Assembly: GCA_000231825.2 (NCBI GenBank)
Contig: AFXF02001633.1
Location: 124,001-188,000 of the forward strand
Length of the DNA: 64,000 nucleotides
Reading direction: 5' to 3'
Source: Tetrahymena elliotti 4EA
Lineage: Eukaryota; Ciliophora; Oligohymenophorea; Hymenostomatida; Tetrahymenidae
The notes beneath the pieces were generated by a model that did not search any database, was not told the origin of the DNA, and saw nothing but the letters and a program-made list of their open reading frames with translations. Of the stretch, positions 50,672-62,122 are shown one piece after another. Numbering within the stretch: position 1 is the stretch's first letter; the number at the start of each line of letters is the position of its first letter. The translations under genes and the position numbers were made by a program.

Positions 50672-51932
50672 TTTAAATAATATTTATCTTTTATACTTTG
50701 AATAGCTAGAATAAACTATGTTTGAATTTTGTTGATTATATCCTAACTCTTATTGTTTTGTGATTAAATAAGTAAATAATTGTTATTAAAACTTTAAATA
50801 TCTAATAATAGTATTTTTATTTTAGAGAGTAAAAAAAATAAAATAAATATTTTAATTAGGTGTTAAATTTTTTAGAAAAAGTAGTCTAATTCTAGTTGAA
50901 TTATTAGCAAAGTCAAAAATATTTAGTTTATTAAATAGAAATTTAACACTATAATTATCATACACTTGAAAGATACAAACTTTTGCATATAAACCTTATA
51001 GTCATATAGGCAGCTTAATATGAATTTTGATGTAGAGAGATCTAAATAAAATAATTACTTAGATACATATCCTTTAACATTTGCTATTTTTAATTCAATA
51101 AAAATTATTGAAAAATTTATTAACATGAGAGTAGTAAAAATTAATTTTGCTGCCTAATAAAAAAAAGAGCGCTAAATTAAATTATATAGATATGGAACAT
51201 TATATATGTATCTTAGACAATTTAATAAGTGAAATCTTTATATTTTAAAGAAATTCAAAATAAAGAAGGAGAAAAATTGGATAAACGAAGTAAGTAGAAA
51301 ATTGAAAAGAAAATACAAGAACAATTACTTCGTTTTAATTTCTATCAAATAAATTTAAAATGCAAGATATTTGAAAGAAATTTTAAATAAATAAACAAAT
51401 AAATAAATGTGCGGATTTACTATTCAAAACAAGAAAATAAATATTTCTAATGAGCTCTTCAAACAAAATTAATGAATAAAACAATATTTTGAAATAAAAA
51501 ATTTTAAGAGTGGGGAAGAAATCTAAGTGGAAGAAGAATAATCATTTGGCAAAAAGGATGATAAAAAACAAATAAATATATAGAGCAAGCAAAAAGAAAC
51601 AAAAATTAGCAATCAAGATTGATTATGAATGAAAAATAAAGAAAGACTATTAAGAATTAGTGAATGTTATATAATGAAACAAAGGAGTTGGAAGAGAGGA
51701 AGAAGGAAAAATTAATACCAAGAAAGAAAGAAAATATGATGAATATATTATTATGCATTCTTGTATATTTATATCAACTGCATTTGAAATACAATTGAAC
51801 AAAACATAATTAAATAAATTAGTTTTTATAATAAAATCAAAAATAAAAAACAAAGAAAAACTTCAATCAATACGATTATAAGTAGAGCACTAATAAATAA
51901 GTGAAAAATAAAAAAGCATATTAGCATCAAAT
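50672..51932. promoter_or_regulatory. Divergent intergenic region
   Basis: About 1.26 kb between the divergent starts of the propeller-like gene (-) and the R3H gene (+), so it holds both promoters. It is AT-rich, with runs of TAAA/CAAA repeats near 51390-51410. No gene recognised. Confidence 0.4.
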
Positions 51933-54900
51933 ATGAATTCAGAAAGCACCCCAACTCCAGCTGCAGGTATTACTCAAGAATAATTGATTCAATAGTAACC
52001 TTTGATTAATTTCCCTCCTGGAAATGGTCAAAACTAATATCAATACATTCAAAGCCAACAAGGTATACAATAAATGCCAGTTGCTGCCTTTAACATGGAA
52101 CAAATGTAAATGAACCAACAAAATTTCTAATAGAACTTCCCTCCAAATTACTAATATCATTAACCATAATATCAAAACAACAATAACAGTAACAACAACA
52201 GATAGTATAACAGTCACAATCAAAATTATAACAACAATATGGGTAGAAACTAGCAAGGTGGGTATAATCGCAATCAAGGCTAACAATCTTATGGCTATAA
52301 TCAATACCAAAATAATACTTACCCCTATCAAAACAGAAATAACTAAGGAGGTGTTAAAAATTAGCATTAAGGTAATTAAAACAACTAAAACAATAATATG
52401 TACAACAATCAAGGATAACTCCATAACAATCAAATGCACAACAACAATAGAAATCAAAATAACTAAAAACCCAAGCACAACGAAGGTCCTATCATAGTAG
52501 ATGAAAATGAATTCGACGAAACCTTATGCTAGGCTTGCACCAAGGGTAAAACAGAATTCATTACCAAGATGGAAACTACTCTTGAAGAATTTATCAACTA
52601 AACTGAATTGTAATTATTTAATCACTTTCATCATTAATTTTTTTTAAAAAATGACCTCATCTGTTTGTAGAGTTTTATTTTTGAACTAATCTTCCATTAG
52701 TCTTCTTACTCACTCATCTATTCTATTATGAAAACATATCTCAGTATGAACTAGATATTTTTCTCACGAATATGTCTAATAGAGATGAGATCATTTTTTA
52801 AATATGAATTTATAAATTAAGAAAAATTTAAATTTGCAAATTTGCCTATCTGCTACTTTTTTCAATACAAGTATTTTTTAAACTAAATAGGGATCAAACA
52901 ATTATTTCTGATTTAGATTAGTTTGAAAGAAAGATTCTCCATAAAATTTGTGAAAGATATGGACTTTTAAGACCTGTAATTATATAAAAATAACTTTTCT
53001 TAACAATTCCTGAACATATTTTTTTCTTTTTCTTTCTTCCTGAAAAGAGAAAAAGAAGGAAAGAGCTAAAAAAGATTACCTCCTTTCTTGATACTTTTAG
53101 ACAATTCATAAATATTTTTCTTTTTTTATTTAAAAATTAGTAAGTTAAAATCAATGAAGATGGTAGTAATAAGGGTAGCATCACCATTAAAAAGACTGAT
53201 TAAACAAAAATGTAAACTATTTCTCTTTAAAAATATGGATTAAATAAAATGAATTAGAGGCACAACAAAATAGTTTTTCTATTATAGTATCTTTCTTATT
53301 CAAAAAAAACAAAATTGAATATTTCTTCCCACTTATTTACAAAATTTTACATCAACTATAAAAAAATTAAAAAAAGGATAATTTATTGTCAAAAATAATT
53401 AATATTTATGAAATTTTGTTTATTTGCTGAAAGTATTAAATCATATGATTAATATTTTTTTAATTATAAAAAGCCCAACTAAGAAGGTTTAGGATCTCTT
53501 TAAGGAATATGAAGCAAGTGGAATAACCACCAGTTAGCAAAAACCATAGTATAATAGACCTACTAAAATTTTGAATAAGTAGACTAACTCAAGCAGTAAT
53601 GAAGAAGGCTAATTAGAATCTAATTTAGAGAACTTGACCTTGAGTGATGCTGAGTAGCAACAAATAAACAAGAAAGAATAATACCATAATAAGAAGAATG
53701 AACTTTTCAACAGCCAAAACTAAGGTTAAGGAAACAATAATTATAACAACAACAATGGTAATAATTTAGATAATATGAATTAAAATTAAAATTTAAATGA
53801 ATTATATTAAAGGAAGAAATAATAACAGAACAAGAAACAGCCAAGGATAATATTAGAATCAAAACAATTAGTTCAATAACTAAGGAAATTATGCAGAAAA
53901 TTTCTAAAATTACCAAAATAACAACAGCGGTGAATATAGTAGAAATGAGTTTATGAACAAAAGAAATAACAATGGCTAAAACAATAATTAGAATACCTTC
54001 TAGCAAGCATTCCCTCAAGTAGGACCTACTATTAATTTCTTGGATCCTCAATTCTCTTAACAAATTAATAAGTACAATAACCTTTTCATGCTTTAGTAAA
54101 TGGAATTCAACTAAAATCAAACCTTCCCTTCAAATCAAGCTTAACAAAACAAGAAAAACTATAACCAAAATAATAACAGAAACAACAACAGCTATAACAA
54201 TAACAACAACTAGGGAGGTAATCCTAACTATTAACAAGGTAACCCTAATAACTTGAGCTAAGGAGGAAACTAAAATAAAACTTACAACAAGAATTAAGGT
54301 AATTAAAACTTCAACTAAAACTAAAACAATATGGGCAATAACAACAATTATTAAGCAAGAAACAATAATAATAAGAACTACAACAATAATTATAATAATC
54401 AAAACAATTAGATTAGTCCACAAAATCAAATAATCCCAACAAACAATGGATAATAATTCAATAATCCCAACTAAGGCAAAAACTAATAATAGTAGTAAGA
54501 CAGAAAGAATGGAAACAAGTTAATACCTAATGCTAATTAACAATAATAGTAGCAATAACAACCATAACAGGCTACTTAAGACCCTATTAAGCTTATTGAA
54601 TAATTAGAAGCTGAAATTTAGAAAAATGAAACTACTAAATTGAGTTATCAGTAGTTAATTACTGATCCTAGTACCGAATAAGACAAGGCTAAGTAGGCTT
54701 CTATCAAAGCTTCTAATTCAAACCACAATGCAAAAATTTAGGAATTAGTTAAAAAAAATGATTAGTTGAAGTAATAAGTTGAGTAAATTAAGATTGAACA
54801 AGCTGAAAAGGAAAAGTAATAGCAATAATAATAGTAGCAATAGTCTAGACCAAATAGAGTTAACAACAATAACAATAATCCCAGAAACCCCAACAAGAAC

Positions 54901-55131
54901 AGCTATAACAATAACAACAATTAAGGAGGAAACAATAGTAGCAGCAATAGATACCAAGGCTAGAGAAACAACTACAATAACTAAAACTAGTAAGGAAATT
55001 ACTACAACAATAACAACAACAACAACAATTAAACCTAAGGAGGTTTCAACAATAGCAACTACAGAAGCAATGAAAGCAATACCAACAATTAAATATTCAC
55101 TGATGAGTAAAATTTCCCCTCTTTGGTTTGA
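51933..55131 (+). CDS. R3H-domain protein with prion-like Q/N tracts
   Basis: Five exons (51933-52609, 52891-52975, 53141-53211, 53474-53757, 53813-55131) give 811 residues. After a Q/N/Y/G-rich N-terminus (residues 1-185) comes an acidic linker (PIIVDENEFDETLCQACTKG) and a small folded unit spanning exons 1-3: DLDQFERKILHKICERYGLL followed by GSITIKKTD, which fits an R3H nucleic-acid-binding domain. Then a short KVQDLFKEYEASG segment and about 500 residues of N/Q/Y/G-rich sequence with repeated NNNYNNNN, ending in DEQNFPSLV, a short motif seen in several mRNA-binding proteins. The role is probably cytoplasmic mRNA binding or granule formation; that is inference. The three central introns are long (165-281 bp). 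Confidence 0.82.
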
Positions 55132-56362
55132 GGAATATGATATACTTTGTCATCATCTTTGATTGAAAATAATTATTTCAAAAAAATAATAATTTTATAA
55201 AGTCAAATAATTAATAATATCTATAAGATCTATTTGTACACAAAAAAGAATATAAAAAGTAAAACTAAAATTTTAATTTAAAGTAATCTATCTTCATGAA
55301 CCATTCTACCATTCATTGATTCATTCATTATTTAACCATCCATCCATCAATAAATCAATCTATACATCTCATCTGAACCACTCTATAGGCATAAACACCA
55401 TGCATGTTATACTATCTAAATCCTTTTACAAATAATATGTACGCATAGAACTATCAATCTGAATCGAAATAAAAAGTCAATCCTATTTAATTTAAATATA
55501 AGAAACTATTTATATTAAAAAATCCAACAAACAAACAATTCAAATAACAAAACAATTAAATTTATCAATCATTCAATTATCAGATAGTAAGAAAAAAAAA
55601 GCTCATTTTCATTTTATTAGTTGGCCTAATAAAGATACATTACTTAATTATATCCCATTATAACAACAAACAACAATAATCCTAAAATCTTCATTCTCTT
55701 AATTTACTTCTTAAATTTATATCCTTTACTTTAAAGTAAAAGTTGATGGTGTGATTAGGTGTGATGGTAATTAATTTATTATATTCTTATATTTTTATTA
55801 ATAAAAGGTATAAAAAGAATGTTGTACTATTTAATTTATTCGCTTATATGATATTTTTTATATTCTTGTATCTATTATTTTCAAAGTTGAAATCTATTTT
55901 TTTTTTTTACATTATTTTCAAAGTTTTTATTTTTTTTATGATTATTTATTTAATTTTTCATTTTTTATTCTCTTTTGAATACATTTTCGTTTTTAATTTC
56001 TTGCTCTTGAAAATAATTTTTATTTTTATTAAACAATTAAAAATGTCGTCTTTATTGTAAATATTTTTTTTATTCTTAAGCTTACACTTATTTTTATTTC
56101 CTCACCCTGATAAAACTAGAAAATTCCCTTATTTAGAAAAACTTGACTTTTCTTGATTTTTTTTATTAAATCTTATCCCTAAAAAATTGTCAAAATCAAC
56201 CACAATCCTTGCTTTTAATAATAATATTGATTGTGAAAATTGAATAAAATAGATAATAATTATTCGCCTTTCCTTTAGATTTATTTTAAAAATTCTAAAA
56301 CTACAAAAATTTTATTGTTCTGGTTATAATTCAAATCATAAGAGCCTGCCTTGAATATTATT
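55132..56362. other. Intergenic stretch with simple repeats
   Basis: About 1.2 kb between the R3H gene and an uncharacterised gene. It contains a degenerate ATTC/ATCC tetranucleotide stretch (55301-55361) and a T-rich hydrophobic open frame at 55761-56060 that is translated from T runs and is not believed to be a gene. Confidence 0.5.
55301..55361. repeat. Degenerate tetranucleotide microsatellite
   Basis: Units of the form ATTC, ATCC and ATCA follow each other in a 4-bp rhythm (for example CATTCATTGATTCATTCATT, then ATCCATCCATCA). It is a simple repeat with several substitutions. Confidence 0.65.
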
Positions 56363-57664
56363 ATGAATTTCCAGAATAACTCATCAACAGAAATATCTGA
56401 TAAAAATAGCAAGAGCAGCTAAGAATTAAATACTTAGAATTTTGCTACATTTGATGTAAAAAGTTAATAGGTCAAAATTTTAAAGAAAAAAATATAAAAG
56501 GATGAAAAGAAATCTTAAAACTAGGAAAATATGACATTAGTAGCAAAGAATATAAAAGCAAAAGGCATACAACTCTTGATGAATATAGAATTTAATAGAA
56601 TATTTCCAATTGTCGGAGATTATTTTGTTAATTTAGACTACTAAAAGTAAATGACGATAGAAGAACAAATAAGAATATTTAAAGGAATAAAATAAGTTTT
56701 ATTCTCTTTAAAAAATGATAAACAATAACTTGTAGTCTTAGATATTGCCACAAGTGAAAATATGCCATATTTTCCTGATAGTAACATTGAATTAGCTATT
56801 AAATAGTCATAAGATCCAACCCTTCTTTACTTTTTGACACTAATTAAAAATTATAAGGAATAAATAAATATGCAAAAAAAGCTTACTTAAACTCTTTAAT
56901 TTGATTAAAATTTTATGGAGAGTCTCTAAGAAAAGAGAAAAAAATTTTTTGATTATAAAATGCAATAATTTATTGAAGAAAACTTCTCAGAATCTGATTT
57001 CTATTTATATTATAAGTACTAATATCGTCATATAGAAGATCCATATTAATAATATACTTAAGTAGGAGTTTCTTATCCTTTGATTGCCTTACTTGGCACT
57101 GACCCTTCTTCTTTTATAAATATTTGCATGAGAAATGGATTCTTAGAATTTTCATCTAACTATTTTAAATAAATTATGATAATCAATTCAATGGAATGCA
57201 GGTTAAATTTAGAAGAGGGTAAAGTTCACTAAAGCTTAGTAGATGTTGTGTTGCTAACACTGGATGAGTATGAAATACACACAAAAATGATTGTGTCATG
57301 CATGAAATTAAAATATCCTCCTGATCTAACAATAGAAGTAGATGGTTGCTAACTATATAATGAATATCCTGTTTTCTTATAATATCTAATTGATGAAAAT
57401 GCAATATAATCCTTAATTTAAAAGAGATCAAAAAGTCCTTAATTCTAACAACAATGGGAGAATGAATAATTTGGGTATACTTTAGAGAGCTAAATATTTT
57501 TAGAAAAGTACTACAAAGATTATTTAAATAAAGCTATAGAATCAAAATATGAACACTAATTAAAATACTATTATAATAAAGAATGCAGTTTCAAATAAAT
57601 TTCAGTATCTGAAATAAATCCTTAAGAGAGTTTTAGAAATTACCATTAGTTATTCTCATAATGA
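56363..57664 (+). CDS. Uncharacterised single-exon protein
   Basis: One uninterrupted frame of 433 residues with ciliate Gln codons throughout. The first 55 residues are disordered, N/S/K-rich, with a basic KILKKKIQKDEKK cluster. A folded part then runs from about 60: FNRIFPIVGDYFVNLDYQKQ, a helical charged section, and a central GVSYPLIALLGTDPSSFINICM that recalls a PAS-like or ligand-binding core in regulatory proteins. The C-terminus is helical and Y/Q-rich. No membrane segment or signal. The lack of introns is unusual in this window. I do not recognise the family; a nuclear regulatory protein is only a possibility. Confidence 0.72.
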
Positions 57665-58492
57665 TAAAAATTATGAGCAAATATTCTATTTTATTTAACT
57701 TTATATTAATTTATCAATACAATTTAAATCTATTCATGTATCAAATAAAAAAAAAATTGAAATTTTTTGAAAAAAAAGAAAATTAAATCAAAGTATGATT
57801 GAATTCATATTTTACTTGATCTTCTACTACTGAAACAGATATTAATGAAAGTATTTCTAATTTTTAATTTGAAAATTATTCTCCCTTACTCCCAAAATAA
57901 ATACAAATTTTAAAATATACAAGAATTTGATAAATATTTTTTTAACCCTATTAAATATTAAAATTTAAAAAAAGAATCAATTTAATAAAGATTAAAAATA
58001 AAAATAATTTATTATACTTATGCAAGTTTTGTATTTTGCAATATTTTGTAGAATAAAAGTAGAAAATATTGATAAATAATTGATTACAGCAAATAATTTC
58101 TCAATTAACAAATCCTAGATACTCTATTAATACTTAAAAATTAAAAATTAGGAAATTATTTAAGATGAATCTACCATCTATATAAAAAAAAATTTTGATG
58201 AGGGTTTAATTTAATGTTAGAGAAATTATAAGTATAAACTTATCTTTATTTTTGTTAAGAAGATTCGAATTATCTTTGAATTAGATTACATTATCCTTTT
58301 TTATAATTATTCTTATCTCTTCTCAGTTTTTCAGTAGAAAAAATATAATTTTTAGATTTATATCAATAATTATGAGAAATCATCAGAAATTAGTTTAATT
58401 TTATTATATTTAAATAAAGGGTTGGCTTGATTAATATTTTTTTAATTATTACTTTATTTAAAATACTAAATTAAAACATAAATAGAAAAGAT
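57665..58492. other. Intergenic spacer, nothing recognised
   Basis: About 830 bp of AT-rich sequence between two genes on the same strand. No coding frame or RNA gene was recognised. Confidence 0.45.
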
Positions 58493-59632
58493 ATGGAGGA
58501 TTTAGAAACTAAAAAGAGAATTCTTATTTGTGGAGGAGGTATTGGAGGATTTGCCCTAGGGTAATATCTTCAACAATACAGAAGCAAAGAGTTTGATTTT
58601 GATATTGTAGAAAAAGATGTGGAATTTAGTTCTAGAAAGTAAGGATACTCATTAACTATACAAAAGAATGGTTAAAGAGTTTTAGAGTAAATAAATAAGT
58701 TAAAAGATTTTGAAGAATGTGTTAAAAATGGTATTGCTTTAAGAGGAAGAGGACAAACTCGTTATAATATCAATGATGGCTCTTTAATTTCATAATCAAA
58801 TGAATCAAAAAAAGATTTACACTACTACATTCCTAGGTAAGAAGTTAGGAGGATCTTGCTAAAAGGTATTGATAGCAAAGTTAAATGGGGCTACTGGGTA
58901 AATTGCTTTACGTTATAAGAAGATGAGAGAATAGAAGTTTAATTTGGATGCCAAGATAAAGATATAAATCCAAAAAATGAAGTTTATGATTGTTTAATAA
59001 ATTGTGAAGGACTTTATTCAAGAATCAGAACTACTTTACTTGGAAAAGAAGATTTAGTCTATTTAGAAACTATAATGTTAAATGGAATTATAGAAAATAC
59101 GGATGATTATTATAAAGAAAATAGATCTTACATATTTGAAGGAGATAAATAGATTAGGTTGTTTTTTAAGCCTTACTAAAAGGGGTAATTAATGTGGTAA
59201 TTAACTGTTTCTCTAAGTTTAGAGCAAGCTAAAAATATAATTAAATTAAATTCTGCTGAATAACTTAGTTACACTCTTAAATGCTTAGAAAAGTTGAAAG
59301 ATTTACCAATCTATAAAATGATTCAGAAAACTTCTCTAGATCTAATTAGATGCGGCCTTCTTTAAACAAGAGAACCTTTGTCTGCTAAAGACTTTGAAAG
59401 TTTTTAATCAGTGACATTTTTAGGAGATTCTGCTCATCCCATGCCTCCATTTAAAGGCTAAGGAGCAAACTAGGCTCTTGAAGATGCTGCAGATTTAGGG
59501 AGATTGATTACAGTAGGCAGAATTCCAGATAGTCTAAGAGTATTTGAAAGGCTTATGTTTAAAAGGGCTAACTATTACTAAGAAGAATCGGTTAATAGAG
59601 TTAAAGATTTTCATGAATCTAAGGAAGAATGA
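58493..59632 (+). CDS. FAD-dependent monooxygenase
   Basis: A single exon gives 379 residues. The N-terminus holds the FAD/NAD(P)-binding loop ICGGGIGGFALG (residues 10-21) right after a strand, followed 25 residues later by the acidic strand end VEKD. DCLINCEGLYSRIRTTL fits the central DG-type motif, where DG is replaced by EG. Near the C-terminus, FLGDSAHPMPPFKGQGANQA then LEDAADLGRLI is the classic GD motif that contacts the FAD ribityl chain. Together these mark a class A flavoprotein monooxygenase (FAD_binding_3 type, as in TetX and salicylate hydroxylase). It hydroxylates small molecules using NAD(P)H and O2; the substrate cannot be told. No membrane anchor is seen. Single-exon structure and bacterial-type similarity leave room for old lateral transfer. 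Confidence 0.9.
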
Positions 59633-60110
59633 CTTTTTTTTAAGCATTCAAAGACTCTAAATTCAGAGTTATGATTATTTTTATTATTTAGAATCTTTTA
59701 AAAAGTTAATTTTTGTAAATTTATCAATTAAGGTTGTAATAATAAAACAATAAAAATTACTTATGAAATTAAAAATATTTTTATTTAAAATTAAAAGAGA
59801 GAATTTTGTTTATTACAATGAAATGATTAAGTTTGTTTCATTTATCATAATAAAATGACTTATGATAACGCATATTATTTTTACCTATTTAATTTGTTGT
59901 AGATATATTAAAATTTATCAGCGTATGCGTTTGTATTTATATAGAATAAAAAAAAATAGATAAACAATTTTTGAATTTATGCGTTAATTTTTAGGAAAAT
60001 TTTTAGCTTTTTTAAGAAAATATATAGTTTCTTAATTAAAATAAAAGTCTATTATCTAATTCAATATCAAAAGCTAAAAAATTTGAAAAAATAGTTAAAA
60101 TAAATAGATC
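59633..60110. other. Intergenic spacer
   Basis: About 480 bp of AT-rich DNA with no recognised feature. Confidence 0.45.
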
Positions 60111-60650
60111 ATGATTGTTATAATATTAGGGGGAGTAATTGGTGTTGCTACTATAGTTTATTTAAGTTTACAGAAGCCTGAATAAGAAAATGGTCAATAG
60201 AATAGTGAAACAAATGATAAAAAAGATAATTAAGAAGATGCTAATCAATAGGTGGAATAATAATTTACTAAAGAATAAATTGAGCAAGCTGAAAAAGAAT
60301 TTAATAAGTAAAAATTAGAAGCATAACATAGAAGAGAGAGAATATTAAGCAAGCTTAGTGATTAGGAAAGAGAAATATTTGAAGGCTATATCAGCGATAT
60401 GACAAAATAAGATAAGAAAAATGATAATTAAAGCAAAAGTTATTTATTTTTTGAATTTCTTATAGTGGTGACAGGATTGCTATTTGTTTACTCCTTAGTT
60501 GCTATTTTAGGTAACCGCTTTTATACCCCATATGAAATTTTTGAAATACTTAAAGTTTATTTTGTTGGAATTAGTGGAAATGATTCATAACAAAACGAAA
60601 GCACTCCTTTTGTTTTTGATAATCCTTCTACTTCTGGAAAAGATTTATGA
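60111..60650 (+). CDS. Small protein with two membrane helices
   Basis: A single exon gives 179 residues. The protein begins directly with a hydrophobic helix (MIVIILGGVIGVATIVYLSL), which is either a signal anchor or an uncleaved membrane segment. A charged, Q/E/K-rich coiled-coil stretch of about 90 residues follows (FTKEQIEQAEKEFNKQKLEA, LSKLSDQEREIFEGYISDMT). A second helix (FFEFLIVVTGLLFVYSLVAIL) and a 50-residue tail ending STSGKDL complete it. The ends would lie on the same side of the membrane. I do not recognise the family. It is 310 bp upstream of the signal peptidase subunit gene, also a small membrane protein, but no functional link is shown. Confidence 0.7.
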
Positions 60651-60960
60651 TTTAAATGCTTAAAATATGCAAATAAATACACTTATAAAATTTTATTATT
60701 TATTAAAGTAAATTTTCAATAAAAAAATATAAAATAAATTGTATTGTCAAATATTTATGTTAAATGTTTTAGTCAACATAAAATAATTTATACACTAAAA
60801 AATCAACTTAAATTATCATCAAAAAGAATAAAAATGATATTTCAAGTTATTTAATTAAATCCTTAAATATTATATCAATTTTAATATAATTCAAAGATAT
60901 TCTTAAAAATTAAAAATTAGGTATTTATTCTTTTGATAAGAAAATAGTAAATCATATAAA
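60651..60960. other. Short intergenic spacer
   Basis: This 310-bp AT-rich spacer should hold the promoter of the signal peptidase subunit gene. No motif stands out. Confidence 0.4.
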
Positions 60961-61474
60961 ATGGCTAAGGACGATAGTGGTAAAGCAATGTTAATCTATT
61001 TAAATGAAATGGTATATTAGTTAGACTTATTTAATATGCTCAAAATGCATAAAGCTTATCAAACTATAAAAATAGTAGATAAAATAGCTCATTTTAATTA
61101 TTATGAAATAGGATTTTGTTGGTCAAAAAAAAACTGAAAGATATTCTAAGATTATCATTCTAACTGTAGCTGTAAGATTCTTAAAGCTGTCTATTCATAT
61201 TATAATTATATATTTAATTATTAGGTTATTTCTTTTATAGTTTCTTATTTTTAGCAAAGATTTTCTACTTGTGTTTACTCAGTTTTATTAGCATGCGCCT
61301 TATGCATTATAGTAAATTTATTCATTATTTTCTCAAAAAAAGAGCAAAAATAATGAAAAACAGAATCTTATTTAATATTCTTTTTAAATAATAAATTAGT
61401 TATTTGTTCCAGGATATCCCATTTGGAAAAGAAACGAACTTTAATGGTAACCTGATGCTAAAAGAGCAGCTTGA
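60961..61474 (+). CDS. SPCS1: Signal peptidase complex subunit 1
   Basis: Four exons (60961-61011, 61112-61171, 61225-61311, 61400-61474) give 90 residues, the normal size of the SPC12 family. This subunit sits in the ER membrane and helps the signal peptidase complex discriminate its substrates. The family pattern is complete: after a 17-residue lead comes DFVGQKKTERYSKIIILTV (human DYKGQKLAEQMFQGIILFS), the first helix, a short lumenal turn (YFQQRFSTCVY), a second helix, and LFVPGYPIWKRNELQWQP (human LTLPPWPIYRRHPLKWLP). All three introns are short GT-AG sequences. No exon exceeds 87 bp, so a plain ORF search misses the gene. Exon phases sum correctly. Both ends are expected in the cytosol. 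Confidence 0.88.
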
Positions 61475-62122
61475 GCTTTAAATAATTTAATAAGAATTTA
61501 TATAGTAAAAATTACACGTGTAATAAAAAAGTTTTAATATTTTTTAATTTCATAGAATTTTGATAAAAAATAATTTCAATTAATTAGATTTTAACTTATT
61601 TTAATGATTTATTAATTTGTTTAATGCTAAAAAATATTTTTTATTTCAGATTTGGACATTTTAAACTAAATATTTTTTTAAGATTATTAACAATTTTAAA
61701 TTTTTAAGAAAACAATAAAAATGTTTTTAAATTAAAAATTTCAACCATCAAAACATTTTTTAATAATTATAAAATACTCTGATTCAACCACTTCTTGAGA
61801 TAATAATTTGCTCTCGTTATCAATACTGGCTTCGACTTTTAGAAGCTAATTTGAGAAATTTTAAAGCTATTGAATAGATAGAGTATTTAAGGTGTAGTTA
61901 AAAAATACAAAATGAATGATACTTTTTGGAATAATTAATGTGAATATCTAAAATAATAATTGAAAATAATAATAATAATTTGATTTTTTGTTTTCGCATT
62001 ATCAAGTAATTATCTATCTATCTTTCTATCTATCAATCAACTTTAAAAATTCAGATAAAACCATAAAATAGATTTAACAAATTATTATTTTGCTAAAAAA
62101 CTCAAACCTTTTTGATATTCGT
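61475..62122. other. Intergenic spacer with a microsatellite
   Basis: About 650 bp of AT-rich DNA. A TATC/TTTC/AATC tetranucleotide run lies at 62011-62040, some 80 bp before the start codon of the surface-protein gene. Nothing else was recognised. Confidence 0.45.
62011..62040. repeat. TATC-type tetranucleotide microsatellite
   Basis: TATC units with two variants (TTTC, AATC) run for 30 bp upstream of the cysteine-rich gene. It resembles the GGTA/GATA run before the galactokinase-like gene in placement. Confidence 0.65.

Noticed and set aside
51939..52478. Minus-strand frame rich in I, L and V opposite the R3H gene
   Set aside because: It is the antisense of AAC/AAT/CAA repeats (Asn and Gln tracts), which always give Val, Ile and Leu codons. 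The same holds for 53707-54120, 54130-54429 and 54745-54957.
55761..56060. Highly hydrophobic plus-strand frame after the R3H gene
   Set aside because: It is translated from T-rich DNA (F, I, L, Y only), has no homologous pattern, and its composition matches the intergenic DNA around it.
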